DNA from: Nitrospinota bacterium | Lineage (GTDB): Bacteria > UBA8248 | DNA: 15,709 nt | Direction of reading: 5' to 3' | Assembly: GCA_011523725.1 (NCBI GenBank) | Contig: WTGD01000051.1 | Span: 1 to 15,709, forward strand | Shown: positions 14,159-15,709 of the stretch, piece by piece | How the letters are laid out: each line of letters starts with the position of its first letter | How positions within the stretch are numbered: the first letter of the stretch is position 1 | Notes under the pieces: generated by a model | Told to the model about the DNA's origin: nothing | What the model saw: only the letters and a program-made list of their open reading frames with translations | Databases searched by the model: none | Translations under genes and position numbers: made by a program

Positions 14159-14480
14159 AGAGCACTTCGCCTTCGCGCAGGGCGCGCGCCAGTACGTGGT
14201 TGAGGGAATCGCGCCAGTATTCCACTTCATCCCGGCTGAAGAGCAGAATGTCCTTGGAGACGTCGAAATCCGCCAGCGCGCGCCAAAGGCGCGTCGTCTC
14301 GGCGCGCCTGTCCCGTCCGGCACCAAAGGGCGCGGCTTCCACCACCACGAAATCCACGTCGGAGTCCGCCGCCGCCTCGCCGCGCGCGCGTGAGCCGAAG
14401 AGGATGACCTGCTCGGGATCGACTTCGTCCACGATGGTCTTCACCATCCGCCGGAGGAGCGCGTCGTCGACTTGCGTCAT
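14145..14480 (-). CDS. MNT-family minimal nucleotidyltransferase (antitoxin of MNT-HEPN pair)
   Basis: 111 aa. Polymerase-beta-fold signature: VILFGSRARGEA (GS at 29-30, RxRG) followed by SDVDFVVV (D41 and D43 as metal ligands), with a plausible third carboxylate D77 in SKDILLFS. In characterised pairs MntA adds AMP groups to HepT and inactivates it. AAGGAG lies 10 nt before ATG 14480, and a near-consensus promoter is at 14529-14557. It overlaps the HEPN gene by 14 bp; the MNT gene comes first. Confidence 0.86.
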   Translation of the reverse strand: MTQVDDALLRRMVKTIVDEVDPEQVILFGSRARGEAAADSDVDFVVVEAAPFGAGRDRRAETTRLWRALADFDVSKDILLFSRDEVEYWRDSLNHVLARALREGEVLYERS

Positions 14481-14516
14481 GGTACAAGGTCTCCTTCATC
14501 CCGATAATCCGCAATC

Positions 14517-14576
14517 GGGCGATGCGCCATTATAAGCACGGGTGGAGTCCGCGTCATCATCCTAGGGCGATGCGCC
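14517..14576. repeat. Direct repeat of a dyad sequence flanking the MNT promoter (candidate operators)
   Basis: GGGCGATGCGCC occurs exactly at 14517-14528 and again at 14565-14576, 48 bp apart. Each copy holds a GGCG-ATG-CGCC dyad. One copy abuts the -10 and covers the predicted start site, the other lies upstream of the -35. This layout is what a repressor binding at two sites would use. Confidence 0.55.
14529..14557 (-). promoter_or_regulatory. Sigma70-type promoter of the MNT-HEPN operon
   Basis: On the minus strand ATGACG (14557-14552; 4 of 6 to TTGACA), 17-nt spacer and a perfect TATAAT (14534-14529). The start site is predicted near 14522, with a leader of about 42 nt. It is bracketed by two copies of a 12-bp repeat. 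Confidence 0.62.
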
Positions 14577-14614
14577 TTACCCGTTATCCCACAATTCTCG
14601 AACCGGGCCTGCTT

Positions 14615-14633
14615 GGGGTTGTTGAAAAACCCC
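14615..14633. repeat. Hairpin with GTTGAAA loop
   Basis: GGGGTT (14615-14620), loop GTTGAAA, AACCCC (14628-14633), followed by TCCTCGG. A related piece (CCTCCTCGG next to CTGTTGAAAAA) recurs at about 15610-15633. TGTTGAAAAA-type sequences are often seen at the ends of insertion sequences, but no transposase is present. Confidence 0.3.
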
Positions 14634-14716
14634 TCCTCGGTCGGAGCGCAGCCATCACCGGCGCGGCCGCGGGCTTCGCAGAACGCTTGCGCCCTCATCC
14701 CTGGCAAGCGCCCCGA

Positions 14717-14912
14717 ACCCTCATCCTGAGTAGGCGCGTAAGCGCCGTATCGAAGGATGGGGACGCACATCTCTGCAGCGGGTGCGAATTTCGCCCTTCG
14801 ATACGCGGCTTCGCCGCTACTCAGGGTGAGGGTGATATAGCAAGCTATCGAGGGTGAGGAAAACAAAAATGCCTCATCCCGAGCAGGCCCGCAGGGCCGT
14901 ATCGAGGGACGC
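14717..14912. repeat. REP/BIME-like cluster of three related palindromic units
   Basis: Unit 1 (14717-14760, plus) and unit 2 (14792-14833, inverted) are near-perfect inverted copies sharing CCCTCAxCCTGAGTAG at one end and CGTATCGAAGG at the other. Unit 3 (14872-14912, plus) is a diverged copy (CCTCATCCCGAGCAGG, CCGTATCGAGG). Each unit has a central small hairpin whose arms differ in sequence but still pair: GGCGC/GCGCC, GCGGC/GCCGC, GGCCC/GGGCC. Compensatory change of this kind is typical of mobile palindromic elements. The 14577-15036 gap has no convincing gene; this cluster and scattered repeat fragments fill it. Confidence 0.65.
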
Positions 14913-15036
14913 GACCTCGTACAGGCACGGGGGCCTGTCCCTACGCTCTTGTTGCGAATTTTCCTGCGCCGTCCTCCGGGCGGTTCACGAGTCGCCATCA
15001 CCCGCTGTAGGATACGCATGAGGAGGAGGCGAGAAG

Positions 15037-15504
15037 ATGCCCGAATTCATCATTGCCGAGACGCAGGAAGACTACCGCGAAGCGAGGGTTCTGCTCCGCG
15101 AGTATGAGGCCGAGAGCGAGGTGGACCTGTGCTTTCAGGGCTTCGAGGAGGAAGTCGAGACTCTGGAGCGCGCCTACGGCCCGCCGGGCGGGAGGTTTCT
15201 CTTGCTACGCGCAGGAGACGACACGGCGGGCTGCGTCGCCCTCCAGGATCTGGGCGGCGGAATCTGCGAGATGAAGCGCCTCTTCCTGCGTCCTGAATTC
15301 AGGGGGCGGGGCCTGGGAAGAAAGTGCGCGGAGGAGGTTGTCCAAATCGCGCGGGAGATGGGCTACGCCTCGGTGTGCCTGCACACGCTCCCATCCATGC
15401 GCGCGGCCATCGTCTTGTACCGCTCGATGGGGTTCAGGGAAATCGCCCCTTACGACGAAACCTCCGTGGAAGGGGTGTTGTTCATGGAACTGGGGTTGGG
15501 GTAA
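15037..15504 (+). CDS. GNAT-family N-acetyltransferase
   Basis: 155 aa single-domain GNAT that would transfer an acetyl group from acetyl-CoA to an amine. The CoA-binding motif A is clear: CEMKRLFLRPEFRGRGLGRK (R/Q-x2-G-x-G, residues about 86-95). Motif B/C follows as VCLHTLPSMRAAIVLYRSMGF, and the protein ends at FMELGLG. The start ATG 15037 follows AGGAGGAGG at 8 nt. It stands alone between repeat-rich stretches; the substrate is unknown. Confidence 0.9.
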   Translation: MPEFIIAETQEDYREARVLLREYEAESEVDLCFQGFEEEVETLERAYGPPGGRFLLLRAGDDTAGCVALQDLGGGICEMKRLFLRPEFRGRGLGRKCAEEVVQIAREMGYASVCLHTLPSMRAAIVLYRSMGFREIAPYDETSVEGVLFMELGLG

Positions 15505-15545
15505 GTGACGCGAGTGAAACGCTGCGTTTGAGTCATAGAAATAAA

Positions 15546-15573
15546 GTAGGGACAGGTCACGCCCTGTCCCTAC
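15546..15573. repeat. 11-bp inverted repeat downstream of the acetyltransferase gene
   Basis: GTAGGGACAGG (15546-15556), 6-nt loop, CCTGTCCCTAC (15563-15573). It could end the GNAT transcript, but the T-run (GTTTTTCTT) begins about 10 nt later, so it is more likely a dispersed repeat. A half copy, GGCCTGTCCCTACGCTCTT, occurs at 14932-14950. Confidence 0.5.
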
Positions 15574-15660
15574 AAAAGCGTAGTTTTTCTTAATTCAGTC
15601 GGTAAACCCTCCCTCCTCGGGGCTGTTGAAAAAGTCCACAGAAGAAGCGCGGTAAATTTC

Positions 15661-15681
15661 ACTCCCCCCTTGAGGGGGAGT
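15661..15681. repeat. 8-bp palindrome near the right edge
   Basis: ACTCCCCC (15661-15668), loop CTTGA, GGGGGAGT (15674-15681): a perfect 8-bp stem. It probably belongs to a longer repeat that continues off the window; I see no gene in 15505-15709. Confidence 0.45.
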
Positions 15682-15709
15682 CGAAGAGGCCGAGCGGTTT
15701 GTGCGAAGG

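Noticed and set aside
14717..14912. CRISPR array
   Set aside because: The units are palindromic, in mixed orientation, diverged and unevenly spaced, with no uniform spacers and no cas genes.

Overview
The window is a GC-rich bacterial chromosome segment with Shine-Dalgarno sites, sigma70-like promoters and tightly packed genes. No gene fixes the taxon. The mix of an oxoacid:acceptor oxidoreductase subunit, a MiaB/DUF151 pair, a stand-alone MetE-like enzyme and a probable selenoprotein would fit a deltaproteobacterium-like or other uncultivated environmental lineage; this is inference only.

Layout. (1) 1-3396: a partial 2-oxoacid:acceptor oxidoreductase gamma-like gene on the minus strand diverges from a plus-strand run of miaB (tRNA methylthiotransferase), a DUF151/BFN protein and a histidine phosphatase. 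(2) 3424-5909: a small one-helix membrane protein (minus, with a good promoter) diverges from a UvrD/PcrA-type helicase. (3) 6033-9752: a plus-strand metabolic cluster of a two-domain VOC protein, a flavin-reductase-like protein, a zinc alcohol dehydrogenase and a MetE-like methyltransferase, probably co-transcribed. (4) 9768-14480: an accessory island. It holds a BrnT/BrnA toxin-antitoxin pair, a type II restriction-modification system and an MNT-HEPN toxin-antitoxin pair. The restriction system has a Dam/D12-class methylase, a beta-class methylase with an apparent one-base deletion, and a BstYI/BglII-like endonuclease. Between the restriction system and MNT-HEPN lies an AhpD/carboxymuconolactone-decarboxylase-like gene interrupted in frame by a TGA. 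(5) 14481-15709: a repeat-rich tail with a GNAT acetyltransferase gene.

Most notable: the AhpD-like gene (13012-13674, minus) reads through a TGA exactly where the second cysteine of the CxxC active site belongs. Starting 16 nt after that TGA is a 6-bp hairpin with a GGUC loop, as expected of a bacterial SECIS element, so a selenoprotein is the best reading. The endonuclease (203 aa) closely matches BstYI (RGATCY) as I recall it, with the D-x8-E-x-Q active site. By hand count, RGATCY is scarce here (2 of 56 GATC sites, about 7 expected), which agrees with that assignment.

No tRNA, rRNA, CRISPR array, integrase or intact insertion sequence was seen. selA, selB and selC are not in the window.
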